Assembly: GCA_963922455.1 (NCBI GenBank)
Contig: CAWUIO010000094.1
Coordinates: 1-25,862, forward strand
Reading direction: 5' to 3'
Source of the DNA: CAWUIO01 sp963922455
GTDB lineage: Bacteria > Bacteroidota > Bacteroidia > Cytophagales > Microscillaceae
DNA length: 25,862 nucleotides
In this document: positions 23,893-25,862 of the stretch, piece after piece
How the letters are laid out: every line of letters starts with the position of its first letter
Position numbering within the stretch: the first letter of the stretch is position 1
Translations under genes and position numbers: made by a program
Notes under the pieces: generated by a model
Database searches by the model: none
What the model was told of the DNA's origin: nothing
Seen by the model: only the letters and a program-made list of their open reading frames with translations

Positions 23893-23923
23893 CAAATAAA
23901 GAGAGCCCCAGAACGGAGCTCCC
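23893..23923 (-). terminator. Rho-independent terminator of the 23992-24987 lipoprotein gene
   Basis: On the minus strand a 9-bp stem GGGAGCTCC/GGGGCTCTC forms, including two G-U pairs that pair only when read in this direction. The loop is GTTCT and a T-rich tail TTTATTTG follows. It begins about 69 bp past the stop codon, which fits an intrinsic terminator for that gene. Confidence 0.65.
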
Positions 23924-23991
23924 TTAGCAATCTACCTCGTATATATTGAGTCTTTGCAAAACAAGGCCGGAAAAACCATGGATGAGGCCGT

Positions 23992-24987
23992 TTAGTTTGA
24001 GGAGGATTCCCCGGGCAACTGAGGGCAAGCTCTTGCCAAACTGTCCAGGGGGCTGATTATTTCTCTACACGTAAAATTGGCGAGGTTGGTAGTTGAGTCG
24101 CTGTTTAGGTTATTGTTACGTATCTCGTAGGTGATAGGCGCCTGGTCCAAGAGCGGTTTTCGTAGGTTAAACTCCCCCGTATGCGAATTATCCAGGTCAC
24201 CCACTTGTATCGTTAGGCCATCATCTAGCAAGGTGCCGGTAGCCCAGAGCCCTTCCCCATACACTTGGGCGGGTATGAGCGGCCAATTGGTGTAGCCTTC
24301 TCCGTCTAAAACCCAGGCGTGTTTTACCCACCATTGCCCTGTACCATCGGCTATGGCCAATTCTTGGCCACTTCCATTGAGATACACCGAATTAGGATGA
24401 AAGGCAACGCTGTCCCCGTTCATGTTGATGGCATACTCCCCCGGATTGACTTGGGCCGGCACTTGCACGGGTCCGTTTAACAGTCGAAGTTGGGCATAAA
24501 CGGTCACACTTCCGGTGGCGGCATCTATGTGCACGTCGTTAATTGACTCGAGAGGAGATGGAAATGAGGGGTCACTTATTTCCTGTACCCAATAGCCTTC
24601 GTGATAGTTTAATATCGAGCATACACGGGTATGGGCCCGTTCTACGACTTCCAGGGCGTCTTCGGGATACGCTTGATCTTGTAGGTTTTGTACAAAAGCG
24701 CCGTGGGCGGTATCATCACAACGAAGCTCAGGTTGTAAGGCCAGGTCGTTTAAATACTCCGCTATGAGGTCCTTCTCGGTTTGGCTAATACTGTTTAAGG
24801 CATTGGCTTCTTCAATGCCGGTGACCAGCCAACGCCCTCCCTTATCCAAGGCGTCTAGCTGCTCGAGCGTAACTTCTGGGTCTACGCTGGGAGCCGCAAC
24901 TTCTTCCTTCTCACAGCTCATATAAAAAGGAGCAAGCATTATAAGAATTGGCCAACATACTTTCTTTGGTCTTTTGCAGATGTTCAT
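23992..24987 (-). CDS. Lipoprotein of unknown function
   Basis: I do not recognise this 331-residue protein. The N-terminus has a basic region, a hydrophobic core and a lipobox-like FYMSC, giving lipid-attachment at Cys25, so it is anchored in the envelope. An acidic, helical part (about 30-125; VTLEQLDALDKGGRWLVTGI and following) precedes a beta-rich half (about 150-290) with alternating hydrophobic residues and many Gly/Asn/Thr, suggesting a beta-sandwich. Cys pairs at about 90 and 123, and at about 313 and 323, could form disulfides. It has its own terminator (23893-23923) and no close operon partner. The ordinary codon and lipoprotein pattern make the gene call good although no function can be given. 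Confidence 0.8.
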   Translation of the reverse strand: MNICKRPKKVCWPILIMLAPFYMSCEKEEVAAPSVDPEVTLEQLDALDKGGRWLVTGIEEANALNSISQTEKDLIAEYLNDLALQPELRCDDTAHGAFVQNLQDQAYPEDALEVVERAHTRVCSILNYHEGYWVQEISDPSFPSPLESINDVHIDAATGSVTVYAQLRLLNGPVQVPAQVNPGEYAINMNGDSVAFHPNSVYLNGSGQELAIADGTGQWWVKHAWVLDGEGYTNWPLIPAQVYGEGLWATGTLLDDGLTIQVGDLDNSHTGEFNLRKPLLDQAPITYEIRNNNLNSDSTTNLANFTCREIISPLDSLARACPQLPGESSSN

Positions 24988-25177
24988 GGGAATGTGTTAT
25001 TATTTCCCTTGCAAAATATAGGGCTTACTCCCAGGGGAAGGGGGCAAAACATCTGAGCTGTACAATACAAAGAGTGAGTTGTACACCCGGAAAACCTTGC
25101 TAACTGGGCAAGGGTAGAAGGCTAGCTAAGACAACTCTTGGCGGTCAAGTGCTCTTTTAGACAGAAAAACAATTGCC

Positions 25178-25196
25178 TTTTACTTTGGAAGTAAAG
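25178..25196 (-). terminator. Terminator-like hairpin after the 109-residue protein gene
   Basis: TTTACTT (25179-25185) pairs perfectly with AAGTAAA (25189-25195) around a 3-nt loop, about 6 bp past the stop codon of the gene at 25202. On the minus strand a TTGTTTTTC tract follows a few bases later. The weak A/T stem keeps confidence moderate. Confidence 0.4.
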
Positions 25197-25201
25197 CGCT
25201 C

Positions 25202-25531
25202 TTACCCAAATTTGAGCTTGGTACAACGGTACACTTTTTCGCTATATATTTCTACAATTTCATACTCGGTATCACTCTTTGCTTGAAAGCTCTGTATAAG
25301 ATCACTGGCTATTTCGTATGACTGGGTATCTCCATAAAAGCAAGCCCGGTTCCCACTGAAGCGGATACCGAAATACGTCAGCTTAAACTCTAGCTGGGTA
25401 TAGCTGGTGAAGTGCCGATCGTAGTTATCTCGATGGGTGGAAAGGTAGGACTGTACTTGCAGGAGCTTTCCTTGGAATGCATCGCAGGTTTGGTAAAAGG
25501 CGAGGAGTTGTTCTAGAAGGCTCGGGTCCAT
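25202..25531 (-). CDS. Hypothetical protein of 109 residues
   Basis: Not recognised. The product has no signal peptide and is predicted cytosolic. Residues 1-45 are helical (MDPSLLEQLLAFYQTCDAFQ), and residues of about 47-109 have alternating strand-like segments (LEFKLTYFGIRFSG, YEIVEIYSEKVYRC) that suggest a small alpha+beta fold. It has a terminator-like hairpin 3' of it and an A/T-rich leader. No neighbour suggests a role. The ORF could be a genuine small lineage-specific gene; alternative starts inside it are lacking, which favours the ATG at 25531. Confidence 0.6.
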   Translation of the reverse strand: MDPSLLEQLLAFYQTCDAFQGKLLQVQSYLSTHRDNYDRHFTSYTQLEFKLTYFGIRFSGNRACFYGDTQSYEIASDLIQSFQAKSDTEYEIVEIYSEKVYRCTKLKFG

Positions 25532-25862
25532 ATGGTATGCGCATTTTCATCACAAACTAATTTTTTTTAGGGAAACACCTATAATTCCTTAGCGGCTACT
25601 TATAAAACTTTTCGTAAACCATTCGTTATCAATAATTTATAATTTCTTATCATCCAAGAGTGTATCTTGTTGGGAACTGAGGGATCTTAAAGCTAGATGG
25701 ATATGGCGCCTGAATCAAAACGGACTCCTCATCCCCCCAAGGATTAAGACTCCTCTCGATGGGCGGCATGACACGTGTGGTATATATAAGCTATGAGAGT
25801 ACTCACCCGGCTACCTATGACATTATCTGCAATGCGCTGATAATAAGCTACTTACTTTCAAT
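25532..25862. other. Right-end intergenic stretch, no gene recognised
   Basis: A/T-rich near 25560-25660, as expected for a promoter region of the minus-strand gene at 25531, then mixed sequence to the window edge. A 39-codon minus-strand frame (25650-25769) has no recognisable features. No repeat-family copy, tRNA or hairpin array was seen here. Confidence 0.4.

Noticed and set aside
25650..25769. A 39-codon minus-strand frame in the right-end gap
   Set aside because: No upstream signal, no recognisable composition, and too short to support without conservation data.

Overview
The window comes from a member of the Bacteroidota, most probably of the Saprospiria/Lewinella-like group (inference). 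The evidence is a very large secreted protein with a type IX secretion (T9SS type B) C-terminal sorting domain, a 7TMR-DISM histidine kinase, a LytS/LytTR two-component pair, loosely defined lipoproteins, and A-rich leaders without strong Shine-Dalgarno sites. No rRNA, tRNA, CRISPR array or transposase gene was recognised.

Layout. 1-1334: a Fic AMP-transferase gene on the + strand, preceded by two abutting 33-bp inverted repeats that look like operators, and bracketed by two imperfect palindromes that faintly resemble integron attC sites. 1335-2081: no gene; a run of hairpins and the first copy of a 301-bp repeat. 2082-7271 (-): a 1,729-residue secreted T9SS cargo with about 16 Ig-like repeats. 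7272-7809: a structured repeat and a possible 46-residue Cys-rich ORF. 7810-9978 (-): a 7TMR-DISM sensor kinase. 10209-10658 (-): a decayed lysE-family exporter gene cut off at its 5' side by the second copy of the 301-bp repeat. 11017-17665 (-): a beta-glucan module of GH30 lipoprotein, GH17 lipoprotein and a cytosolic GH149-type phosphorylase. 18163-20501: a small secreted CxxC protein, a TylF-type O-methyltransferase (+) and a coiled-coil/SPOR-like protein. 20777-23752 (-): a three-gene operon of a sterol-desaturase/DUF2147 fusion, a LytS-type kinase and a LytTR regulator. 23992-25531 (-): an unrecognised lipoprotein and an unrecognised 109-residue protein.

How the genes fit together. GH17 (beta-1,3) and GH30 (beta-1,6-type) on the cell surface or in the periplasm, plus a cytosolic phosphorylase, form a plausible short route from laminarin-like glucan to glucose-1-phosphate. 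No SusC/SusD pair lies in the window. The desaturase and LytS/LytTR genes overlap or nearly touch and should be co-transcribed.

The most distinctive non-coding signal is a dispersed family of seven intergenic repeats of about 128-153 bp, each carrying a hairpin whose paired bases change together between copies. Two copies are embedded in 301-bp units that are about 98% identical, and one of these units ends exactly where the broken lysE gene stops.
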